From: Haplomitrium mnioides
Lineage: Eukaryota; Marchantiophyta; Haplomitriopsida; Calobryales
Assembly (NCBI GenBank): GCA_049999725.1
Contig: JBNGIS010000053.1
Coordinates: 1-30,368, forward strand
Length of the DNA stretch: 30,368 nt
Reading direction: 5' to 3'
This document shows positions 11,300-20,843 of this stretch, one piece after another. Position 1 is the stretch's first letter; the number at the start of each line of letters is the position of its first letter. Position numbers and translations under genes: made by a program. Under the pieces are notes generated by a model. It worked only from the letters and a program-made list of their open reading frames with translations, was not told where the DNA came from and searched no databases.

Positions 11300-11425
11300 T
11301 GGAATCTAGAGTCCATTCTTGTAAGGACTTTAGAGTCAATGCGCGCATAGACTCCGGAGTACAAGCGCGCATCGACTCGAGAGTCCATGCGCGCATAGAC
11401 TTGGGATTCCTTGTACGCATGGAAT
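11300..11425. repeat. Second 24-bp quasi-palindromic array
   Basis: Five units at 24-bp spacing (about 11308, 11332, 11356, 11380, 11404), with cores such as GTCCATGCGCGCATAGACT. It sits inside the preceding 183-bp intron (11286-11468) of the same pseudogene, so two introns of one gene carry the same satellite family. Confidence 0.8.
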
Positions 11426-11836
11426 TTTGAGTCAACACAAAAAGAAAACAAATGAAAAATACTCTTACAATCTTTCCTTGTCATCGTCTTTAGCCGACTA
11501 TAGATGCTTGGTGAAGATGTCCCTATGGTTCATCTTTGTAAAGCAAAACTTTTTGCATGAGGCCTTGTAGAAGGTAATGTTACCCACTGATTGCACAAGC
11601 AACGCGATGTGGACTCGATGCCCCTCTCTAATCATGGTTATTTGGACCACAATGCCTAGGTTATATTTTTCACCTTCATCAGCAAAAAGGTAGAGGTGTT
11701 GATCACTATCTTTTATGGTTCTACAATTAAGTAGCCATTCTCAGTCTAACTTATTTAGCTCTAAAACATTCAGAACATCCAAATACCTATAGGGCTTTAG
11801 TTGAGCTAGTTTGGGAGCAATGATCTGGTATGCCAT

Positions 11837-12342
11837 TTCCTTGAAAGCAAAACGTAGAATTTGAAGGCAAAAATCTGACAAACAAAAGTTCACAAAAGCG
11901 AACAACTAAAAATGGCAAAATAACAAGAAATTGTAGAAACAACGATGATAAGAAAACAAAAATTAGAAAGTGAACTCGCGACAACGGAAAGAACATATCC
12001 ATTGTTGCTTTTTATATACCTAAATTTAAAAAAATACGTTTTTCCACCAAAAAAAGATTCGCGGAGCTCTTGACGCGAAGGTTCCCATGGTGCAAAAAAA
12101 AAAGTTAGTACATAAAAACATTACTTGTTTGCATCTTTCCAATTTCTTTTTTTCATTTTCTTTACAAAAAACTAACAATTTTGTCGTTTTGCCAAATTTT
12201 TTGAAAAAACACTTATTTTATGTAGACCGTAAGAAGCTGACAATATTTGTTAAAATAGTTTGTTCAAATAGTTGATTTTTTAGTAAGCTTTATCAATGGC
12301 TAGAGGTTTCAAAGGCAATAAGAGGCTAGAGTTCTAAGATTC
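11837..12342. other. Upstream flank of copy 2, no gene recognised
   Basis: On the minus strand this holds a pyrimidine-rich tract ending TTTGCTTTCAAG just before the candidate first Met, so it could be a further upstream intron or 5' UTR. Nothing else is recognised. Confidence 0.3.
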
Positions 12343-13351
12343 ATGTTCACAAAAAATGTTGCTTTTAGTCGACAGCTAGAGATTTGTTCAAATCGTAATT
12401 CTTTGGAGGTAAGCGATAGACTACCCAAAGCGTCAAGTGTGATAGCAAGTAAACTGGGGAAAAAGATGGCTTTTGTTGAATCAAATAACTCTACTCGGGA
12501 AGATCAAGAAGGGGATCCCTATGCGCACATAGGATTAAGGAGTGAACAACTTACGTGCAAAAGATCAAAGAGTGAACCCAATGCTTGCAAAGGATTGAAG
12601 ACACAACCTCGCAACCTTCTACACGCACTAGATCTTTGTTGTCGGTCAAGTGGTCAAAGTTGAATATTTCTTTTGACTACTCCAATAGATTAACAGAAAG
12701 ACGTTCAAGTCAGAACTTCCAAACGGTTGTGGACCTTTCTTCTGCCTCATTTGATAAAGACGTTGAAATTCAAGATCAAAATGTGTTTGGCCAAAATACA
12801 AAAAGCAAAAAATTAGTGAGCGGCTTCAATTTTGGAGATGAATCATTGTCACCGATAGCACCACTTAAACAATGAGTGATTTCAATCCAAGTTGACCCTC
12901 GCAATATGATTAGAAAATCTAAAACAACCCTAATTCTTTTGAAGGAATCTTCGGACGACAGTTTGGGAAATGTTCTAGCAAAAAGTCTCAATCAATCAAT
13001 ATTTCATTTGAGTTATCACCAAAGGCACCGATAATCCTATGAAAAACATTTTCTAATATTTAAGATATTGATGAAGATTCCGTTTTGGCATGGTGCAGTT
13101 CTTCTAGTCCTCAAAGAAGACTTCATCCTTTGAAGGCTTATTGCAAAGAAACAAACATTGTTATTGATGATGATCAAGATCTTCGGAATGATGAATTATC
13201 TCCAATGGTTGGATTTGTCTACGCACCGAATCGACCAATACAATATAAGAATTCTTTGTTTGAGCCAAAACCCAAATGCATAAACACCTTACATGAAAAT
13301 TCTTTACGGAAAGTCTATCATGAGGAGATCTTTTTTCAAGAAAAAGCTTGA
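12343..13351 (+). pseudogene. Unrecognised coding-like relic
   Basis: Three open stretches on the plus strand (12343-12663, 12585-12875, 13085-13351) look protein-like. They are Ser/Asn/Lys-rich, with segments such as SASFDKDVEIQDQNVFGQN, GDESLSPIAPLK and DEDSVLAWCSSSSPQRRLHP, and the spelling around ISIQVDPRNMIRKSKTTL also appears coding, but in shifting frames. Two copies of the palindromic word (CCTATGCGCACATAGG at 12519 and a relative near 12580) lie within it. I do not recognise a family. It may be a broken host gene or the internal region of another element. It ends just before the LTR-like repeat at 13366. Confidence 0.3.
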
Positions 13352-13365
13352 TCCAATATTGATTT

Positions 13366-13631
13366 TGTCACAACATTCCATGTAGTTTTCTATTTTTAGA
13401 CATTTTGAGTTTTTTGTCTTTTTGTGTCTTAGTATATAAGGCCATGAACTCTGATCAAAAGGTTATCTTTCAATGTCTCTCATTTTGTTTATGAACTAAG
13501 AGTAGAGATATGGTATTGCAGTTCTTGGAGAAGCATGGATTCCTTGTGAGCAAAGGTGCGCTCGTTCTGATATCGGAAGATCAACACACTTTTGGGAAGT
13601 TATTTGAGAAGATATCACTCAAAGAAAAGTA
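13366..13631 (+). repeat. LTR-like direct repeat, left copy
   Basis: Starts TGTCACAACATTCCATG and aligns without gaps to 20969-21234 over 266 bp with about 25 mismatches by eye (about 90 percent). AGTATATAAGG near 13431 is a good TATA box. The TG start and promoter fit an LTR. The right end is unclear: this copy could run to ACA at 13633. Two TGGTATCT words at about 13668 and 13721 are possible Met-tRNA primer sites. Confidence 0.7.
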
Positions 13632-16600
13632 CATCGAAAGATCTCAAATTTCTCTGCAAAGCATCTATGGTATCTTGGATTGAAAGTGAGAAATTGGATC
13701 ATAAGGTTTGATAGCATCCGTGGTATCTCGGATTGCTGAAGATTTGTGGAAGAAATTTTGCTTGTGATTGGGCATGTGAAGAGACTAAAGAAAAATCTGG
13801 TCATTGGAAGATGTGGCTTGAGCTTAGAAGAAATCACAAGTAACACGGCATCGAAGAAACTTCTACAGATTGTTGTGTTGTGTGTTTGCTGGTTTGTGAT
13901 TTTTGTGCAGGAAAATCTTCAACATTCTACAACTTGGTTTCTTGTGCTTGAGTCTTTTGTTTTGTGTATCGTTTGATCAAATTGCAGCATCTGACTGGTC
14001 CTTTGTCGAGCAAGCATTTTTTTGTGGTAGGGAAGGGGTTCAGCAAAATTTCTTCATCGCAGATAGCTTCCGTCGAAAAGAGGATCAGCAGCAAAAATCA
14101 CAACAGAGAAAATTAGTGAAGGTTGGGGCTGTGATACCTGCATCGAGCGTTGAGCAGAGATCGTTTCTCGAAGGACTAAAGAGTTTGTAGAGTGGGACGT
14201 GGTCGAGCATAATCGCATAAAACAGATCAAACAAAACAGATTGTTAGAGATTCTGCTTTCTCTTGGGATTTTGTCGAACATAGAAATTGTCGAGCAGGTA
14301 GATCAGTCTCCAAATCAGTCTAAGGCAGATTTGTAAGTGCTAGGGATTGATGTCCATGGTATTTTCGTCAAAGGGGAGCACTCAAAGAGGTCATCGAGCT
14401 GTTCTCTTCGAATTGCAGCTCTGCGATTCTTGTGTGCAATATAGATTTTGTGCATCAAGGTGAAGTTGTCGAATTGGTCTGCAGAGTCGAGCAGCAGGGT
14501 TTCAAGAAATGGAAGAGAGCAGCGAGCTGCAATCTGTTTTTGTTTCTAAAACTTTTGTCAAAGGCATTTACAGCTGAGGATTTTGTTGCTCGAGTTTGAC
14601 CTGGGTTAGGCAAATCGATTAGCAATCGGGGCGAAGAAAATTGTCAAAACAAGGTGGCTCAAATCTCTTTGTCGAGCATAAAACAAGCTGCTCAAAAAAC
14701 GCAAAGTCTTTTTTCTACGGACTTGGTCGTGTGCAGGGTTTTGTTGAGAGCAATGGCACTGATCTCTTCGTCGACAATAGTCGTGCAGTTGTTCAGGGAT
14801 TCTTCCTTAGGGCCTTGTAGTTGATTTGTGGCACATGTGATTTTAGCAGAAGCATATCATCGAGCAGAGAAACATGTGAGTTGCAAGAAGTTTTCATGAA
14901 AATCAAAAAACATTCTTAGGGATTAGGGAAGCAGTCCTATTGCTCAAAAATTGCAGAAAACGAGCTGCGATTTTAAAAGCAAGTTCAGCAAGCAGCCCTT
15001 GCTGCTCTGGTTTTGATCGAGCAACAGCAATATTCCCTTTGTTCAGCATTCAATCTTCATAGGCCTAGAGAATCATCAAAGAGCTGCAAGGTCGGGAAAC
15101 AGGATTTTAGAGATTTTCTCGAGCAGGGAATTTGCTGAGCGGAACATTGTTGATGCAGAAAATCTTTGAGCAGCAGAAATATTTTTATCGTTCTGCAAAG
15201 TAAGAGCTTCATAGACGAGCATTGAAGTGAGGTTCTGTTCTGGAGTAACTGGGAGAACTTCATCGATCAGAGTGAAGGCATGATCAGCATTCTGCTGTTG
15301 TTCAATGAGATCAGAGGTGTGATTCATTCTGCAAGTTTGTTAAAATGTCGGCTCAGGATTTCTGGGAGAGCTGGACAAAAGGAAAAAGTAGATGAAATTG
15401 CAGAGGATTCATCGAGCAAAGTTGTTGGCAGTTTGTTGATTGAGCCAGTAAGGATGGATTCTGCTGTTAAGCTGCATACCTTAATTATTTGATCAAAAAA
15501 GGTTCCTAAACAATTCATTGAGTACAGGTTCTGGAGTATAAGAAAGATCTCAAATTTGTGTAGGAAGAGGCGACGTAAATGCATTTGCTTCAGAACATAG
15601 GCTCTTGGAAGGGATTTTCTTTGTATTTTGATCTACTGTAGAGCAAGGCTCTTCATTGAATAGTGCTGGTAGGGACTCGAAATGTGGTTTGCTCAGTAAG
15701 AAGCAATTCGACCCACTACAGAGTTGTGGGCTGAATGTAGTCTCAGTTCACTTTGCCTTATCAATTTGGTACCTAGTGCATTTAAGGAGGATTGGATAGA
15801 GGCAAGGCATTGATCATTTGAAAAGACCAGACCTAGTGTTTGTAAGTAGCCAATGCAAAGAGAGAAGCTACTGAGTACCCATCTAAGCATTGCTACGAAG
15901 ATAGTGACTGTAGGGAGACTGGAACAGGGGAATGGCATGTTACTGACATCAGATGCTGACTCAAAAAACAGAAGAATTTGTTGAGTAAAACAAATCTATA
16001 GTGAAGCTATAGGACAGCCAGGCTTCGATTTGTTGTGCAGTAACTGGCAGTTTCCAGTTACTTTTGCAAGACCAGAGTATGACTCAGTATTGTTGGTTCG
16101 TGCTTCAGATGGTCAGATTGAGACACGAGAACTATTGAAGTTGGGTCTCTGCACTTCTAGTTCCTATTGTAGCGAATCATCCAAGATAGATATTTATGAT
16201 CCGACAATTGAGAGCAAATTGGAGTTTGACCAAGAATCAAGAAGTTGGGTTTGGTAAGCAGAGAATTCGCAGGTGAAAGGTTCTGAAGAGGCCCACTGCC
16301 AAATTTGTTTGCAACACAGAGCAGAGGTAATGGAACACTAATCCTAATTAAAAACAGAATTTTCAGAAAAATAAAATAAAATAAAATAATTCTGAATCTC
16401 AAGAGACTAAACCAAACCCTCCGTTGAGCAGTGCAAGGGTGGCAGGAGTCCACCAGCATGCTCCCAAGGCGCAGGGTATTTGGAAGCCTAGATTTTTGCT
16501 GCAATGAAGCAGGAAAATTTGAAGAATTGTTTGCAGAAAACCGAAGATCAGTCGTTTGTGCTCTAAAGGTGAGCAACAAAATTCTGTTTTGAATTGTCAA

Positions 16601-16870
16601 CTTTTGCTCCTAGGTTGAAGAGAAGACCAATCAACCAGGATTGGCAAGCAAGATGTACCCTGTCCAGAAGAGAAGTAAGGGTCACTTGTGCTGATTTGCA
16701 CATTTAAGTCGACTTGTGAGCAAGTGACTGAGTGGCCATAGCACAGCTTGTGAGCTATGAGTGAGTTCAGTTGAGCGGAGGTCAACACGGAGCCAGAGGG
16801 TGGAAGGGTGCTGTACGGCATCACTCACAGTGGCATCCAATTTTGACTTGCAGTAAGAGCGACTCAACAA
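13632..16870 (+). other. Long leader of the element, TCGAGCA-rich
   Basis: No conserved domain is recognised in 3.2 kb between the left repeat and gag. Nine exact TCGAGCA words lie at 14006, 14203, 14290, 14487, 14672, 14860, 15017, 15119 and 15412, with near variants between them. A short (AAAAT)n run is at about 16371-16388. Read through, each word would encode xEQ or xEH. It could be a decayed extra ORF or an untranslated leader. Confidence 0.5.
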
Positions 16871-18340
16871 TTGGTAAGTGACCATACATCGAACGAAGAG
16901 GAGGCAACTCTTCCTATCACTCAAGTATATTCCCTGTTGTCTTGGGATATGGATGAGATGTATAGGGCCACAAAAGGGCCAAGGAGGTTCTCTAGTGCAG
17001 TAGACACCATTGATCTGGATGATTTCATCCAGGAGTTTGACACTTGGTGTGATTTGCAAACATTGCGGAACTCATCTCTCTTTACACCTTTCATGACATG
17101 GAAAGGTTTGTTTCAGCACTTGGAAGGGCCACCTATGGATGACTACCATGAATTCAGGCAAGCTCATTTGAATGAGATTGAGGAGTGGAGACAAAATTGG
17201 TCTCCCAATTATGTCTCCATCACCTATGGTGGAAGGACAAGTGCCCATGTCTCTGCAACCTATACAGCATCCTCTACTTGCACTAGCCATAGTATTGGTG
17301 CTTCAGAGGCAAGATGAGTTTTCAGTACACCTGTTCCACTTAGTGCAACAGAGAGTGGAGGGGGGTTCCAGTGTTTAACCCTGTGGCTGAGTTTTTTGAG
17401 CTTCTTAGGTAAAATTACCAAGGCGTGAGGACGTACAAGCTGAAGAGTCTTCAAGAGTTCCAGCGCAAGACTGGAGAGAGCTTGAAGGAAGCTTACACCA
17501 GGATGAGAAGGCTCATCAATGTCACGAAGGGAGTGGTAGAGGCTCAGGCTGTATAGTTTTGGTATTCCATCATTGATAGGGATTTGAGGAGGAGAGTGAG
17601 AAATGCCACCCTTCTTAGGGATTTTGATCCCACTCTTTCTATTGTATTTACATTGTCAGAGCGCAAAGAGCTTAACCTGGTGAATGAGAGAGTGGTCACT
17701 ACAGGATTTCAAAAGGGAACGCCGAAATATGTGTCTACAGCCACATTTACATCACAGCTTGCACTACGAAAGGGTCAGAAGGCTGGAGGGCAGTGATCTT
17801 TACCAGCTTATGCACGTCAGCAGTCAAGTTGTTGGACCTGTGGTGGAGATCATATGTATAGGCTATGTCCAAAGGCAAAGAAGCCACGAGCAGCATGTTC
17901 TGAAGATGTGGGTGTAGTTGGCCAACAGCAATGTGACCATTATAGGGTCATGAATCACACCAAAAACCGATGTATTTCGCTTCACCCAGAGCTACGACGA
18001 GGAGAAGCTCGCACAGGTGAGCAAGGTAGAGGTAGGCAAGGTGGTCGTGGCAAAGGAGCATCACTAGTTGGGAGAGTTGGGGTGGGTGCTCCAGCAGCTA
18101 TTGTGGATCCCAAGGATGCTAGGATCGCACAGTTGGAGCAGCAATTAGCTGCCATGACTACAACACAAGCGAGGCCCAACTCTGGAGGTGAAGCCTCTAC
18201 TTCATACACAACTGATGGAGATTTAGTTGGTATGGAATTCATGTGTGGGACAGCCCACATTGATGCGTCTGCAGCGGTGTCCAGAGCGGCAAGCAAGGCT
18301 ATTGAGCCTAGGGAAGCAGCGGTGGAGTCAGATCCTTAGA
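16871..18340 (+). pseudogene. Retrotransposon Gag with two zinc knuckles
   Basis: Capsid and nucleocapsid region of the Ty3-like element. The capsid part begins before MDEMYRATKG (first ATG at 16949), contains IDLDDFIQEFDTWCDLQTLR and FMTWKGLFQHLEGPP, and after a shift at the G-run near 17360 continues as VAEFFELLR, LKSLQEFQRKTGESLKEAYT and FWYSIIDRDLRRRVRNATLL, the typical C-terminal gag helices. Nucleocapsid: CWTCGGDHMYRLC (17830-17868, C-x2-C-x3-H-x4-C) and CDHYRVMNHTKNRC (17932-17973), where Tyr replaces the second Cys. A short coiled-coil-like RIAQLEQQLAAM follows at about 18121. Stops at 17317, 17416, 17556 and 17796 and one frameshift make it inactive. Its place before the protease is normal for Ty3. 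Confidence 0.8.
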
Positions 18341-18534
18341 AGGGGGATGCTCACCGGCAGGTAAGACTTCCATAGTCATTTGAGTTGACAGATTTGGTGA
18401 GGACCACGTCCATGCGTTTGACTCCGGCTTCTAGGGAGATGGAGAGATCAGCCGAGGTGGAGGGGAGTACATCTTCGGCTATGGAGATAGTTAGGTGAGG
18501 GGTCGAGAAACCACTGCTTTCAGCTAGGGATGCG

Positions 18535-19084
18535 TTGACTAGAGGAGTCACACCAGCTGAAGTGTTCAGGTTAGCAGCCACACTATATGGGGAGACTCAA
18601 GGTGCTACTTCTAGTATGGAAGTGAGACCTATGAATAGAGCAGTTGATGCAGGTGCCTTGTCTGGAGGTGAGACATGGTATGCTGCTACGGCACGGCTGA
18701 AAGAGCTATCAACCCGACCAGCATTTGAGATGACGAGATTCAAACCCAATGTGGTGTTTATCGACAATCAGAATGATATCTTCCAACTTGTCGGCCCTTC
18801 AAATGTGGTGTACAACACAACCAAAGTATTGTTGGATATAGGTGCATAGCCACTGATGTTAGGCAAGTCAGCTATGCAGGGGTGGGGATTGAGGCTTGAA
18901 GATGTGAAGATTTGCCCTTTCCCCATTCAGACTTCATTAAGAGGACCTTCACCCACACAACATATTATACGTGGAGAGATCGAGCTTAGAGTACAAGCTG
19001 ATCATCCTACAGATAGCTCATATGTGAGCACTCGGGCCATACTTACCAAGGCAGAGTCTTATGATGTTTTGGTGGGGTACATTG
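18535..19084 (+). pseudogene. Retroviral-type aspartic protease
   Basis: Polyprotein protease of the element. Around 18829-18900 the frame reads VLLDIGA, a TAG stop (18847-18849), then PLMLGKSAMQGWGLRL. This is the active-site strand (normally L-L-D-T/S-G-A) with Ile in place of Thr/Ser, followed by the conserved 'PLMLGK' helix start. Downstream, ESYDVLVGYIV is the equivalent of the second hydrophobic psi-loop (often YDVLIG). The reading shifts by one base near 19084 and goes on as LYPIGFTIDFWDKSVSYRPR. The region 18340-18535 between gag and protease carries no domain I recognise. Confidence 0.75.
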
Positions 19085-20017
19085 TTATATCCCATTGGGT
19101 TCACTATTGATTTTTGGGACAAGTCAGTGTCCTATCGGCCTAGATGGCGATCTGGAGAGGCACGATTGAGCAAGTTGCCTGTCAGATTCAGTGAACCAGT
19201 TGGGGGTCCAATTTCATAACCTATGGCATTATCAACATTTTCTGGGGTTATCACCGACTACTCTGACTTACTGGAGGGGAATGCACATGCAGCCGACATT
19301 TCTTCTGTTGAAGAGGCGTATTCAGAGTTTGCAAGGCTAACAATATCGTTGTCAGGTGAGGTGATTCCTATAAGTGGAAGTAAGAAGAGATTGTGGTAGG
19401 TACAAGTGTCCAAGTTGGTTGAGGATGCTTGGCATGATGCATTTGTGCTAGGTCCTACATTGGATGGTTCTGTCACACATGGACCTGTAAATCTTTCACT
19501 ATTAGATACTATGCCAATTTCATAGCAGTACTCTACTAATGGTATTTGCTTGTTGGAGTTGTTTGGAGGCATAAGTATAGGGCTAGTTGTTGTGCTCTAG
19601 GCAGGGATTCCAGTTCGGCGGTATTTGTATATGGAGAAGGGTGAGATCGCCCATAGAATCTCCTTGAAGCATGTGGCGTTGATGGTTGAGCAATTTCCAT
19701 GATTGCTTTCAATTAGTGCAGTGTGAGGTTATCTGCATGCATTGTCGGCTGACATTTTATTGCTGAAGACGGACCACTTAGCTTGAGTAGGGTCGATTGA
19801 TGTACTTGTAATTCATCTTGCATTTTTTGTATTTTGGACAAGAGGCCTTGGTTTTATTTGGAATGCAACCTTGTAGAGACCGGTGGAGCCCGACCTTGAT
19901 GAGAGAGAGCAGGCAATGGGGATTCCTACTGGTACTACTGTTGTTGCATCTATTGCGAATATTGAGCGACGCCATGTGCTGGGACAAGCCATGGATTTGT
20001 ATGGTTTTACTTAGATT
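19085..20017 (+). pseudogene. C5-cytosine DNA methyltransferase domain (Dnmt3-like), internally deleted
   Basis: C5-methyltransferases transfer a methyl group from S-adenosylmethionine to cytosine in DNA. Frame 2 from 19541 reads CLLELFGGISIGLVVVL, the SAM-binding motif I (F-x-G-x-G), then a stop, then GIPVRRYLYMEKGEIAHR, equivalent to motif II with its acidic residue. GSIDVLV (about 19789) looks like the motif III strand. The normal continuation, the Pro-Cys loop (motif IV) and the E-N-V motif (VI), is missing. The text jumps to FFVFWTRGLGFIWN, then EPDLDEREQAMGIPTGTT and IERRHVLGQAMDL, the motif IX/X end (R-x-x-L-G-x-A). Six stops (TAG/TGA) interrupt the domain. It follows the protease in one frame (after a shift near 19084), so it belonged to the element's polyprotein. 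Inactive here. The resemblance to Dnmt3 rather than Dnmt1/CMT rests on the motif I-II spelling only. Confidence 0.75.
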
Positions 20018-20518
20018 GTGAGATTCAGGTGGAAAGGAGCTCAGATTTTGCGAGTCTGGATTGATGGGAGGGACCCTGATTTACCCTCCTCTATTCGATG
20101 TGATGCTACTATGGTTGTGGATCTAGATGATCCGGATTTCTGGGTGCAGGTGTGTTCAACGAGAGCCCGGGTATTTGAGCGACTCACACCCATGGTGTTT
20201 GACAACCTTACCATTGCTCAGCATCGCGATGCTTTTTGATATGCTACCACACATAGAGGTGGATATTGCACTAGGATTTGGAGGTTTCACCTTGGTGACT
20301 ATGATTATGTGCAGCAGACAACACCCACAACACTTGATGTCACTACTAGGCGACGGATTCTGTGTGTACGTGAGGTATTGCGTTCGGGAGTTTTGTAGCT
20401 AGAGGGATGTGATGGTATAGTTTGGACGGCTCATGTGCACAATTGTGCATTTTGTCACATTCCGACCATCAATAGCACTATGGACTTCAGTGTAGCATGA
20501 GTTTCTACAGGTTTGAAG
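20018..20518 (+). pseudogene. Linker domain between methyltransferase and PHD
   Basis: Same frame as its neighbours on both sides. It reads VRFRWKGAQILRVWIDGRDP, then CDATMVVDLDDPDFWVQVC, then ARVFERLTPMVFDNLTIAQH, a stop, DYDYVQQTTPTTLDVTTRRR, a stop, and then GCDGIVW followed by CAFCHIPTINSTMDFSVA. The last part has a CxxC pair before the PHD and might form an extra zinc site. I do not recognise the fold. It looks like a once-constrained globular region, not random readthrough. Confidence 0.5.
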
Positions 20519-20659
20519 TGTATGTTGTGTGGTTTTTCCAAGGAAGTCGCCACTATATTGATTTGTGACAGATGTTCTAGAGAATGGCATATATTATGTT
20601 TGACACCTCCATTAGTTACTATTCCTAGCGGATCATGGTTCTGCCCTCACTGCTCATAG
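20519..20659 (+). pseudogene. PHD finger, all ligands intact
   Basis: A 45-residue zinc finger with spacing C-x2-C-x11-C-x2-C-x4-H-x2-C-x14-C-x2-C, from CMLCGF to WFCPHC, followed by TAG at 20657-20659. The inner signature ICDRCSREWHILCL and the SWFCPHC end are typical of PHD fingers, which usually bind histone H3 tails. All eight ligands are present although the surrounding frame has many stops. It is the C-terminal domain of the readable polyprotein. A role in chromatin targeting of the element is inference. Confidence 0.85.
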
Positions 20660-20843
20660 AACAACTAGTTTCCATTGAGTTCTATGGTTGGTATAGATTA
20701 TACGAGGTGAACGATGGGTGCATTGATGGTGCATTGGTAGACCCGGCCTCCTAGTCTTTGCATTAGTAGGTGTATATCAATTTTCTAGGAGATAGATGGC
20801 TAGCTAGTGTTAGGGGACCTGACCACCAGCTAGTAGGGATTAT

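Larger units (their letters stand above)
9128..11836 (-). pseudogene. Amino DNA-methyltransferase-like pseudogene, copy 2 (four exons)
   Basis: Longer inverted copy of the gene at 3950-5245. Predicted exons on the minus strand are 11836-11469, 11285-10894, 10423-9867 and 9763-9128. Introns begin GTAAGA, GTAAGC and GTAAGT and end CTCAAG, GTGCAG and ACAAG. The first candidate Met (11836) opens MAYQIIAPKLAQLKPYRYL. Exon 2 encodes WIPWRSFQGLSDEDKIPFL; I do not recognise this N-terminal half. Exon 3 has LAITDVPYDCN (D-V-P-Y at 10064-10075, motif IV-like) and VVSSFAAITTSKFWSFVIIH. Exon 4 has YQKPQTLYNFFIVYLSTE, then a stop, then DWILNRCFGFGISLV (about 9430-9480), motif I-like with F-G-F-G kept. It ends with TAG at 9128-9130. 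Several in-frame stops show it is inactive. The retained introns argue against retroposition. A substrate (DNA or RNA, A or C) cannot be read from sequence. Confidence 0.6.

Noticed and set aside
10500-11425. Possible CRISPR-like array
   Set aside because: Units are contiguous and diverged with no unique spacers, and they lie in plant introns; this is a minisatellite.
16157-17059. Minus-strand frames of 125-147 residues over the leader and gag start
   Set aside because: No domain; they overlap the plus-strand gag, which has recognisable capsid helices.
17982-18296. Minus-strand 104-residue frame
   Set aside because: Antisense to the zinc-knuckle and Gly/Arg-rich part of gag; composition is an artefact of that region.
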